The position numbers and the translations under genes were made by a program. A DNA stretch of 31,602 nt from positions 1-31,602 of IMG/VR virus record IMGVR_UViG_3300032285_000663; one strand, 5' to 3'. How positions within the stretch are numbered: position 1 is the stretch's first letter; every line of letters begins with the position of its first letter. Source of the stretch: a virus. A model generated the notes under the pieces. It saw only the letters and a program-made list of their open reading frames with translations, did not search any database and was not told the DNA's origin. Below are positions 23,921-29,142 of this stretch, piece by piece.

Positions 23921-24054
23921 AATCAAAAACCGTATACATAAACGAGACAACGCACGTTCGACTGAAAGAACTGTGCAAACGAGAAGGAATCAAAATGAAC
24001 CATGCAATTGACCGTATCATCCGAGAGTGGATGGATAAGAAGGAGGCGAAATGA
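23917..24054 (+). CDS. Ribbon-helix-helix (Arc/CopG-like) protein, 45 aa
   Basis: GTG 23917 lies in a GTGA overlap with the lysozyme gene; TGA at 24052-24054 overlaps the next ATG. The chain is a strand (KTVYINETT), helix (HVRLKELCKREG), turn (IKMN) and helix (HAIDRIIREWMDKK), the minimal ribbon-helix-helix fold. Such proteins bind palindromic operators as dimers through the strand. It is a good candidate for binding the repeated palindrome at 19562, 22797 and 30435. A purine-rich GAAGGAGG near its end is the SD of the next gene. Confidence 0.6.
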   Translation: MKSKTVYINETTHVRLKELCKREGIKMNHAIDRIIREWMDKKEAK

Positions 24055-24251
24055 GCGACAACGAATCAGAAACCATGCGTCTCACATTCAAAGGACTGTT
24101 GTCCATCTACCTACCCGAGAAGACGATGATGGAGGTCTTCAACGCAACCGAGCTGTGCTGCCGAAGGAACAACTGGGGCATCGCAATCGACGAGAGCAAC
24201 AGTCTGGACTTTGTTCCGATGGTGAAGGTGATGGAGGAGGAATTGAAATGA
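24051..24251 (+). CDS. Small hypothetical protein, 66 aa
   Basis: ATG 24051 behind a perfect SD (AAGGAGGCGAA). Acidic: an N-terminal strand (MRLTFKGLLSIYLPEKT), helix, then RNNWGIAIDESNSLDFVPMV and an acidic tail. No family recognised. First of a run of SD-led tiny genes to 26414, each coupled to the next by overlapping stop and start. Confidence 0.6.
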   Translation: MSDNESETMRLTFKGLLSIYLPEKTMMEVFNATELCCRRNNWGIAIDESNSLDFVPMVKVMEEELK

Positions 24252-24469
24252 CCAACCAACCAATCAACGACGGAGGACCGGCGTTTCCGATGGGATATCA
24301 CCCCGGAGGAAACAGGGCTGATCAATTCGGAATGACAATTAGAGACTACTTCGCGGTGGCGGCGTTGCAGGGGTTGTTGGCTGATGGAGGTGGCCCAACT
24401 TGGGACGTTGACGCACAATGTGCATACGCGTTAGCCGACGCAATGATCCGAGCGAGGGAGGCGAAATGA
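24248..24469 (+). CDS. Small conserved phage protein, 73 aa
   Basis: ATG 24248 in ATGA overlap, with GGAGGAATTGAA as SD. The composition NDGGPAFPMG...MTIRDYFAVAALQGLLA...CAYALADAMIRARE matches a short protein I recall from many phages, with the pattern GGPAFP followed by G-MTLRDYFA--AL-G and a final YALADAM helix. Its function is not known. The first part is a loop and the rest two helices. Belongs to the accessory block. Confidence 0.7.
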   Translation: MTNQPINDGGPAFPMGYHPGGNRADQFGMTIRDYFAVAALQGLLADGGGPTWDVDAQCAYALADAMIRAREAK

Positions 24470-24696
24470 ACCATCTTGGTGACACCAACAAAATGGTCAG
24501 CGAGACACCGAGGACGGATAAGGAGGCATTCTTTCCACCTGAGGCAAAGTATAACATTTGCGACGCAGACTTTGCTCGCACATTGGAACGCGAACTAAAT
24601 GCCGCTCAACAACGCATCAAGCGGCTGGAGGAGTTAGTTCAAGGCAGTTTTGATCAATTTGTTTCTATGTTTGGAGAAAGAGTTGATGTTGAATAA
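24466..24696 (+). CDS. Coiled-coil family protein, 76 aa (array member 1)
   Basis: ATG 24466 in ATGA overlap with SD GGGAGGCGAA. Shares the family plan of the array: SETPRTD (about residues 12-18), FARTLERELNAAQQ and RIKRLEEL (about 50-57), a short parallel coiled coil. DNA at 24613-24632 is exactly CGCATCAAGCGGCTGGAGGA. The family has no enzyme motif. Homodimeric or mixed coiled coils between the sister proteins are plausible. Function unknown. Confidence 0.65.
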   Translation: MNHLGDTNKMVSETPRTDKEAFFPPEAKYNICDADFARTLERELNAAQQRIKRLEELVQGSFDQFVSMFGERVDVE

Positions 24697-24697
24697 T

Positions 24698-24913
24698 ATG
24701 AAAAGTGAAATAAATATCAAAGTTACACCCCCACAATTTAGGTGGGCAGTAGAGGACGCACTAGCTCGTTCAGGCTGGCAGAAAACCGGAGCATCCTATG
24801 GAATGGGTTACGCAGACTTGTGGTATCCATTGCTAGGGCCGTCAGCCGACGAATTTATGCCGGAAAAAATAGAAGTAAATCTTCCTGAATTTAGATGGAA
24901 GGACAGCAAATGA
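24698..24913 (+). CDS. Small hypothetical protein, 71 aa, AT-rich
   Basis: Start taken as ATG 24698, right after the stop of the previous gene (ATG 24686 in frame is possible). Sequence KSEINIKVTPPQFRWAVEDA, then GWQKTGASYGMGYADLWYPL and an acidic end. It is visibly richer in A and T than the neighbours (for example AAATAAATATCAAAG), which suggests a separate origin. Its stop overlaps the next ATG. No family recognised. Confidence 0.6.
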   Translation: MKSEINIKVTPPQFRWAVEDALARSGWQKTGASYGMGYADLWYPLLGPSADEFMPEKIEVNLPEFRWKDSK

Positions 24914-25185
24914 ACTTTTACCAAAATCCTGCACCAACACCATTTGTGACTGTTGGTAATACAGGTTTACATCAACCACAATTGCAGCAATCAATAAAAA
25001 GCCATTTATCGCAGGAGCAATACATTGCCGAACTTGAAAACCGTCTCCGCGCTTTGTGGGACAAATACGATGGTGACAGGAATCACTACATGGACCGCAT
25101 CAAGCGGCTGGAGGACAGCGTGTCTTATTGGAACGAACGCTACAACGACCTAAATCATAAGGTTCAAAATCGTGACAACTATTAA
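24910..25185 (+). CDS. Coiled-coil family protein, 91 aa (array member 2)
   Basis: ATG 24910 in ATGA overlap and 6 nt after AAGGA; an in-frame ATG at 24895 lies inside the previous gene. The N-terminal 40 residues (Pro/Gln-rich, AT-rich DNA) are unrelated to the other members, while the C-terminal half has AELENRLRALWDKYDG and DRIKRLEDSVSYWNERY, with DNA 25096-25115 identical to the 20-nt array repeat. This is a chimaera: a foreign head joined to the shared coiled-coil segment. Confidence 0.65.
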   Translation: MNFYQNPAPTPFVTVGNTGLHQPQLQQSIKSHLSQEQYIAELENRLRALWDKYDGDRNHYMDRIKRLEDSVSYWNERYNDLNHKVQNRDNY

Positions 25186-25190
25186 AAAAA

Positions 25191-25218
25191 CCAAAGCCAA
25201 GGAGGCCAAGCCGTGAGC
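25191..25218 (+). repeat. Gene-junction repeat, copy 1
   Basis: A 28-nt junction sequence, CCAAAGCC followed by AAGGAGGCCAAGCCGTGAGC, is identical at 25851-25878 and nearly so at 25648-25672. It carries the SD (AAGGAGG) and the GTG start of the following gene. Here there is no upstream reading frame through it: it lies after the TAA at 25183-25185 and an A7 run, so only the regulatory half of the cassette is kept. Confidence 0.8.
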
Positions 25219-25425
25219 TGCCCGTTCTGCTATTCACCGAAGCGGATCGACAACACTTATGAGTGTTGGAGCTTAGTCGGCGATGACGAGCTTGGACGAT
25301 CTGAACGGTGCCTCAGAAACGAGATTAAACGGCTCAAAGAACGCATCAGCAACTTGGAGGACCTTTCTGATTCAATCGGAGACTGCCTTCAGAAGTTCGG
25401 CAAACAGCTAAGGAGGAAACCATGA
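25213..25425 (+). CDS. Zinc-knuckle and coiled-coil family protein, 70 aa (array member 3)
   Basis: GTG 25213 inside junction repeat 1, 6 nt after the SD. N-terminal CPFC plus later C residues (TYECWS, ERCLRN) could bind zinc; the C-terminal half is a coiled coil (NEIKRLKERISNLEDL) with degenerate copies of the array repeat at 25321-25340 and 25342-25361. The head differs from the other members again. Ends in an ATGA overlap with member 4. Function unknown. Confidence 0.65.
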   Translation: MSCPFCYSPKRIDNTYECWSLVGDDELGRSERCLRNEIKRLKERISNLEDLSDSIGDCLQKFGKQLRRKP

Positions 25426-25670
25426 GCAAATATTACAGTGTCATTCGAGAGGGCAAAGAACGATGGATTTCGATGCCAAACAATGGAGGAGAGCTTGTCC
25501 AATGTCCGTTGGAAATCATGGAAGAACTAAACCGTTTGATTCATCAACGGGACGAAGCCAACGAGCGAATTAAGCGGCTGGAGGAAGCGGGGGATAGACT
25601 GGCAGCATTCACGCCACCATCTGCTGATCGGATAGCACAGTGGAAACAAGCCAAGGAGGCCAAGCCGTGA
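25422..25670 (+). CDS. Coiled-coil family protein, 82 aa (array member 4)
   Basis: ATG 25422 with SD AAGGAGGAAACC. N-terminal half (YYSVIREGKERWISMPNNGG) is unique; then EIMEELNRLIHQRDEANERI and RIKRLEEAGDRLAA, with the array repeat at 25566-25585 (2 mismatches). C-terminus WKQAKEAKP is nearly the same as that of member 5 and is encoded by the junction repeat. Its stop overlaps the GTG of member 5. Confidence 0.65.
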   Translation: MSKYYSVIREGKERWISMPNNGGELVQCPLEIMEELNRLIHQRDEANERIKRLEEAGDRLAAFTPPSADRIAQWKQAKEAKP

Positions 25671-25686
25671 GCGATACACCGAGGAC
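25648..25686 (+). repeat. Gene-junction repeat, copy 2 (39 nt)
   Basis: Identical over 39 nt to 25854-25892. It encodes the end of one protein (KAKEAKP), holds the SD AAGGAGG, the GTGA stop-start overlap and the first codons of the next protein (MSDTPRT). Such exact identity across neighbouring genes whose other parts differ points to recent duplication or recombination at this boundary. Confidence 0.85.
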
Positions 25687-25876
25687 AGACAGAGCTAGGT
25701 TGGACGAACATGATCCAGCAGTAGCGGTAGCCAGCGAGTGTTCAAAACTTGAGCGCGAACTCACAGCGGCAAACCGGCGCATCAAACGGCTGGAGGAGGC
25801 GGGTGATGCACTCGCCAACAATCACAACCCGTTTACGTTTATCGACTGGACCAAAGCCAAGGAGGCCAAGCCGTGA
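25667..25876 (+). CDS. Coiled-coil family protein, 69 aa (array member 5)
   Basis: GTG 25667 in GTGA overlap; an in-frame start at 25640 lies inside member 4. This is the cleanest form of the family: MSDTPRTDRARLDEHDPAVA, then ECSKLERELTAANRRIKRLE and EAGDALA, ending WTKAKEAKP. Array repeat at 25778-25797 with one mismatch. It lies between two copies of the junction repeat and so has the form of a complete cassette. Confidence 0.7.
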   Translation: MSDTPRTDRARLDEHDPAVAVASECSKLERELTAANRRIKRLEEAGDALANNHNPFTFIDWTKAKEAKP

Positions 25877-25892
25877 GCGATACACCGAGGAC
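25851..25892 (+). repeat. Gene-junction repeat, copy 3
   Basis: 25851-25878 equals copy 1 (25191-25218), and 25854-25892 equals copy 2 (25648-25686). It contains the end of member 5, the SD and the first codons of member 6. Copies 2 and 3 are 206 nt apart, one gene length. Confidence 0.85.
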
Positions 25893-26199
25893 TAATGAGC
25901 AGACGTTTGATATTATTGTGAAAAGAGGAGATGCAAAACTTGGATGGATTAACTATCCGGATGGATTGGGTGACTTTGTAGAATCCGACTTCTGCAAACA
26001 ACTAGAACGCGAACTCAACGATGCCATCGAGCGCATCAAAAACTTGGAGGCTGCGCTCTGCACGGTAGAAAACATCGATAAGGCGAACGCCTATCAGGAT
26101 CTTGAGAGTGCCAATGAGCGCATCAAGCGGCTGGAGGATGAAAACGACGCCATGCGAGCGGATCTGATGCTGTGGGAAGAGAAGGAGGGGAAGCTGTGA
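25873..26199 (+). CDS. Coiled-coil family protein, 108 aa, with two repeat segments (array member 6)
   Basis: GTG 25873 in the third junction. Starts MSDTPRTNEQTFDII, then a unique, AT-richer insert (VKRGDAKLGWINYPDGLG), then FCKQLERELNDAIERIKNLE and a second unit ESANERIKRLEDENDAM. The second unit is encoded by an exact copy of the 20-nt repeat (26119-26138), the first by a degenerate copy (26032-26051), so the coiled coil has been internally duplicated. Longest member of the family. Confidence 0.7.
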   Translation: MSDTPRTNEQTFDIIVKRGDAKLGWINYPDGLGDFVESDFCKQLERELNDAIERIKNLEAALCTVENIDKANAYQDLESANERIKRLEDENDAMRADLMLWEEKEGKL

Positions 26200-26414
26200 A
26201 CGTCCCCATCGGCCCTGCCGCATTCGTGTTCAAGCACAAGCGAACCGGACAAGTTGTCGTCGTTTCCAACGAGCGATGGCATGAATTGTACGACAAGAAG
26301 GAGGAATGGGAACACACCGCCAGTCTGAACGCTTGTGGCGCACTTCAGTACATCATCGACGCCAAACCGGCTGAGAGGAAGAGGTACATCAAGTCACTTA
26401 CGGAATACCCATGA
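26196..26414 (+). CDS. Small hypothetical protein, 72 aa
   Basis: GTG 26196 in GTGA overlap, SD GAAGGAGGGG. Sequence PIGPAAFVFKHKRTGQVVVV, then ERWHELYDKKEEWEHTASLN and KPAERKRYIKSLTEYP. A beta hairpin followed by helices. I do not recognise the family. Last gene with a strong SD in the array. Confidence 0.6.
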   Translation: MNVPIGPAAFVFKHKRTGQVVVVSNERWHELYDKKEEWEHTASLNACGALQYIIDAKPAERKRYIKSLTEYP

Positions 26415-26632
26415 GCATCAAACACCTACACGAAATGCCACCAGACCACCTGCTGCGTAACACTGCTCTTCAAAACATCGACGTTCGCATCCGGTGCCGA
26501 CATACCAAAGCCACCCGCGACCCGCGAACGTGGAAGATCAAGACAAACAGCTACAACCAGTTGAACGACAGTTGGCAAACCAACTTTGATTTCATAGTGA
26601 CCTATGAACCAGAAAGTGAACACCTCGTTTGA
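26411..26632 (+). CDS. Small hypothetical protein, 73 aa
   Basis: ATG 26411 in ATGA overlap. Basic N-terminal half (HLLRNTALQNIDVRIRCRHT) and a polar C-terminal half (SYNQLNDSWQTNFDFIVTYE). Not recognised. Its end overlaps the following gene by 29 nt, and no SD is seen for either. Confidence 0.5.
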   Translation: MSIKHLHEMPPDHLLRNTALQNIDVRIRCRHTKATRDPRTWKIKTNSYNQLNDSWQTNFDFIVTYEPESEHLV

Positions 26633-26789
26633 GTTAGATTACAAAACACTGACACTATTGCAGAAAGAAGCAGAGAAACTCGGTTTCAAATCTTGGGGAG
26701 CATATCTCCGACACGTCCTAGATTTCCACGTCCTAACATTCCATCCAGAACTATTCAATGAGCATACTAAAAACACTCGGACTCACTAA
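26604..26789 (+). CDS. Ribbon-helix-helix-like protein, 61 aa
   Basis: ATG 26604. The order strand (KVNTSFELDYK), helix (TLTLLQKEAEKLGF), turn (KSWG) and helix (AYLRHVLDFHV) follows the CopG/Arc pattern, with a C-terminal extension. It overlaps its neighbours by 29 and 32 nt. A second candidate, besides the 45-aa protein at 23917, for binding palindromic operators. Classification is by pattern only. Confidence 0.5.
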   Translation: MNQKVNTSFELDYKTLTLLQKEAEKLGFKSWGAYLRHVLDFHVLTFHPELFNEHTKNTRTH

Positions 26790-27036
26790 AGACGCAATCT
26801 CAAGACTCTTGGGAGTCCACAAGACCGTCGAAACGCAACCCGTTATTACATCCAGACCGACTAAGCCGAAAAAGCGTCAGCGTGGCCGTCCTGCTGGTAG
26901 ACACATTGACAAGTCGATTGTCGATGCGGTCCGCAACTCTCACCAGACATCAACCATACGAGAATTGTCAGCAAAGTACGGTGTCTCTCCCTATTGGGTC
27001 ATGATGGTCCGCAAACGTAAGTTGAGGAAAGATTAA
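26758..27036 (+). CDS. AT-hook plus helix-turn-helix DNA-binding protein, 92 aa
   Basis: ATG 26758 overlaps the previous gene by 32 nt. A short N-terminal helix (LGLTKDAISRLLGVHKT) is followed by a basic stretch with the AT-hook core RGRP (KKRQRGRPAGRH), then a homeodomain-like HTH (IVDAVRNSHQTSTIRELSAK and YGVSPYWVMMVRKRKLRK). Two DNA-binding elements in one small protein suggest a regulator of phage transcription. It is one of at least three putative DNA-binding proteins in this block. Confidence 0.65.
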   Translation: MSILKTLGLTKDAISRLLGVHKTVETQPVITSRPTKPKKRQRGRPAGRHIDKSIVDAVRNSHQTSTIRELSAKYGVSPYWVMMVRKRKLRKD

Positions 27037-27093
27037 CACTACGCCGAGCGAGTGTGTCTTGATTGAGCGTTACGCTTATGCTTATTAACCATT

Positions 27094-27843
27094 GTGAACA
27101 TCACACAGCACCGTCGCCGAGTCATGGCGGTTGGTTGCAGCCATGGGAACCGAGCCAATCAAGATGCACTCGCTGCGGTCTTGCTCTTCCGAGAGAAATT
27201 CAAACCAGACGAGTTGATTCATCTGGGAGACGCATACGATCTTGCATCATTACGCAGCGGATCACTCCGCGACCCTCAAGACTCGGATCAAGCCGATGAC
27301 TATCTCGACGACATCCAAGAGGGAGCCAAGTTTCTAGACGAGCTTCGACCCACGGTGTTCACGATTGGGAACCATGACGAGCGAGCCAAGAAGTATCTGA
27401 ACCATCACAACGCTGTTGTCCGTGGATTCGCAGAGGCTGTATGGGAACGAATGCTAAAACCAATTGAGAAACACTGCCACACATTCATCAAACACAATGA
27501 CTGCCATGACAGATCGTTTTATCAGTTGGGTGGATTTCGATGGGGACATGGAGTCCTATTTGGTGAGAACTTCTTGCGTGACTCCGCTGAGACTTTTGGC
27601 AATTGCGTTGTGGCTCATGCTCACAGAGCAGGTCAAGCGACTGGTCGAACAATGGGAAATCCACTCGGCTTTTGCGTCGGTACTTTGGCAGACGTTCCTG
27701 CAATGGATTACTCGGGAAAACGACGATCAACCCTAGCATGGTCCCATGGGATTGTGTTTGGTGAATACACCGAAGACTCAGCGCAACTCTACCTCCATCA
27801 ATGGCCTCAGAACGAACAGAATTGGCACCTGCCGAGCTTTTAA
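27094..27843 (+). CDS. Calcineurin-like metallophosphoesterase
   Basis: GTG 27094 (MNITQHRRRVMAVGCSHGN). The family motifs appear in order: C-S-H (residues 15-17) where D-x-H is usual, GD (45-46), GNHDE (92-96), GH (151-152) and AHAH (174-177). The Asp of the first motif is replaced by Cys, which may alter metal binding, yet the other metal ligands are intact. At 249 aa the protein is normal for phage members, whose substrates (nucleic acid, cyclic nucleotide or end processing) are mostly unknown. It begins a replication-proximal operon and overlaps the next gene by 43 nt. Confidence 0.85.
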   Translation: MNITQHRRRVMAVGCSHGNRANQDALAAVLLFREKFKPDELIHLGDAYDLASLRSGSLRDPQDSDQADDYLDDIQEGAKFLDELRPTVFTIGNHDERAKKYLNHHNAVVRGFAEAVWERMLKPIEKHCHTFIKHNDCHDRSFYQLGGFRWGHGVLFGENFLRDSAETFGNCVVAHAHRAGQATGRTMGNPLGFCVGTLADVPAMDYSGKRRSTLAWSHGIVFGEYTEDSAQLYLHQWPQNEQNWHLPSF

Positions 27844-28061
27844 AGCGATTACGGCTCGCCATAGCTAACCAGCCAGAAGAAGTCCCTGATGGATGGCACA
27901 CAACCAACCAATGGGCCGAAATCTGGAACATCACTCCAAATGCTGCTGGAATCGTTCTCTCTCGGTCAGTCCGCATCGGAGAGATGGAGTCCAAGAAGTT
28001 CCGCATACTTTGCGGTAACCGTGGAGCTTACCCGACAACTCACTACCGACAAACCCAATGA
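27801..28061 (+). CDS. Small winged-helix-like DNA-binding protein, 86 aa
   Basis: ATG 27801 overlaps the phosphoesterase end by 43 nt. The segment DGWHTTNQWAEIWNITPNAA followed by GIVLSRSVRIGEMESKKFRI reads as a helix-turn-helix with a wing (W-T--E-A---- then G--E-KKFR). Small proteins of this type often precede phage replication genes. Its stop overlaps the next ATG. A regulatory or replication-assisting role is inference. Confidence 0.6.
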   Translation: MASERTELAPAELLKRLRLAIANQPEEVPDGWHTTNQWAEIWNITPNAAGIVLSRSVRIGEMESKKFRILCGNRGAYPTTHYRQTQ

Positions 28062-28240
28062 GATTCCGATCTAAATCCAACCAAAACGTCATCGTGGAGT
28101 TCATCTCCGAAGCCCAACTCCGCATCGGTGAGACCAAGCGGCTGTGCGTCGTCTACGAGCGCGAGGGCTACTTCTACGTCCGACCGAAAGCCGAGTTCTA
28201 CGATAAGTTTTCTCTGGACGAAGGACCGAAGCCGAGTTAG
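28058..28240 (+). CDS. Small hypothetical protein, 60 aa, beta-rich
   Basis: ATG 28058 in ATGA overlap. Sequence RFRSKSNQNVIVEFISEAQL then RLCVVYEREGYFYVRPKAEF YD-type strands: a small SH3-like barrel by eye, common in phage genomes and of unknown function. A real gene by coupling and codon pattern. It is followed by the gap before the initiator. Confidence 0.55.
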   Translation: MRFRSKSNQNVIVEFISEAQLRIGETKRLCVVYEREGYFYVRPKAEFYDKFSLDEGPKPS

Positions 28241-28392
28241 CAGTAAGGAGTCAGCGCGAGCCGTAGGAAGCGAGCGAGGACAAACCATACCACAAGCCAT
28301 GTTCAACCAACTTTTCCCCACCCTTTCCGTGTACGTCGCGTTGCTTGTGCGCGAGTTCCTACCACGGTCTGGGTGGGGTTTCTGTTTGTTAC
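28241..28392 (+). other. Gap before the replication initiator gene
   Basis: 152 nt without a convincing gene. It contains a G/A-rich part (AAGCGAGCGAGGAC), then a C/T-rich part (CTTTTCCCCACCCTTTCC) and ends in a T-rich stretch before the initiator ATG. A 36-codon frame from ATG 28299 overlaps the next gene by 17 nt, which I do not accept as a gene. No clear promoter is seen. Confidence 0.4.
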
Positions 28393-29142
28393 ATGATCGT
28401 AGAAACTGACTTCTTAGACCATTGGAAGACGCGACTTCTAGCCCGTCTTCTCAACACCGAAACAGCACCAATCCACGTTCTAAGGCTCTGGTCACATTGC
28501 CAGACCAGAAAGACGAGCCGATTCCCAGAATGGAACTCCGAGATCTTATCCGCTGTTTGCAAGTGGAACGGTGACGCCAGCACATTCTGGAACGCCATGA
28601 TCCAGACATATTGCAGGGTAGAAGACGGATGTCTTGTCGTTCACCAATGGGACGAGGTTAACGCAAGTCTTATTGCCTCTTGGTCAAACGGTGGGAAAGG
28701 GGGAAGACCAAAGAAACCCAGAGATAACCCACGGGTTAACCCAGAAGACGATCAGGTTATCCCACGGGTAACCCACGGGGTAACCGATAGAGAAGAGAAG
28801 ATAGAGAAGATAGAAAAGACAGAGAAGACGAAGGCTCCAAAGTCGCCGTGGGATGTTGGCTTCGGTGTTGAGTTACCAAACAGCTTTCAGACAGAGAACT
28901 GTCTTCAAGCCGTCAAGCTCTGGCTTCAGTACAAATCGGAGCGTAAAGAGGGATACAAGAAGACCGGACTCACAGCATCACTCACTAAGTGGTCCAATGA
29001 GTTTTCTCCTGCTGAGTTCCCATCTGCTGTTGAGAACTCAATCGCTTCTGGTTGGAAGGGAATATTCCCAACTGGAAAGCAGCAACAACAACCACATGCC
29101 AAATCCGTCAACCTCAGCCTCAACATTGCGGACTACCAATGA
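28393..29142 (+). CDS. Replication initiator protein (lambda O / YdaU-type), 249 aa
   Basis: Start set at ATG 28393 (MIVETDFLDHWKTRLLARLL); an in-frame upstream start at 28345 gives an unlikely extension. The N-terminal half is a winged-helix-type domain (VLRLWSHCQT, FPEWNSEILSAVCKWNGD, and the variable end SNGGKGGRPKKP, containing an AT-hook-like GRP). A polar, repeat-coded linker (residues about 113-150) is rich in Asp, Glu and Lys. The C-terminal half (ENCLQAVKLWLQYKSERKEG) would recruit the helicase. The DNA for the linker carries the candidate origin. It overlaps the helicase gene (ATGA) exactly as O-P/DnaB pairs do. Confidence 0.8.
   Translation: MIVETDFLDHWKTRLLARLLNTETAPIHVLRLWSHCQTRKTSRFPEWNSEILSAVCKWNGDASTFWNAMIQTYCRVEDGCLVVHQWDEVNASLIASWSNGGKGGRPKKPRDNPRVNPEDDQVIPRVTHGVTDREEKIEKIEKTEKTKAPKSPWDVGFGVELPNSFQTENCLQAVKLWLQYKSERKEGYKKTGLTASLTKWSNEFSPAEFPSAVENSIASGWKGIFPTGKQQQQPHAKSVNLSLNIADYQ
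28724..28835. repeat. Putative replication origin: iterons and purine tract inside the initiator gene
   Basis: Three copies of CCCACGGG(G)TAACC-type repeats lie at 28728-28741, 28761-28773 and 28772-28785, the last two overlapping by 2 nt. The first includes the palindrome GGGTTAACCC (28733-28742), and half-sites in the other orientation (GGTTATCCC, 28755-28763) lie between. A purine-rich A-rich tract of about 45 nt follows (28788-28832; AGAGAAGAT-like repeats), where melting could start. This matches the layout of the lambda origin, placed inside gene O. Inference; not tested. Confidence 0.6.

Noticed and set aside
28299-28409. 36-codon frame from ATG 28299 in the gap before the initiator
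   Set aside because: It has no SD or A/C-rich leader, is not coupled to the previous gene and overlaps the initiator start. Too little support.
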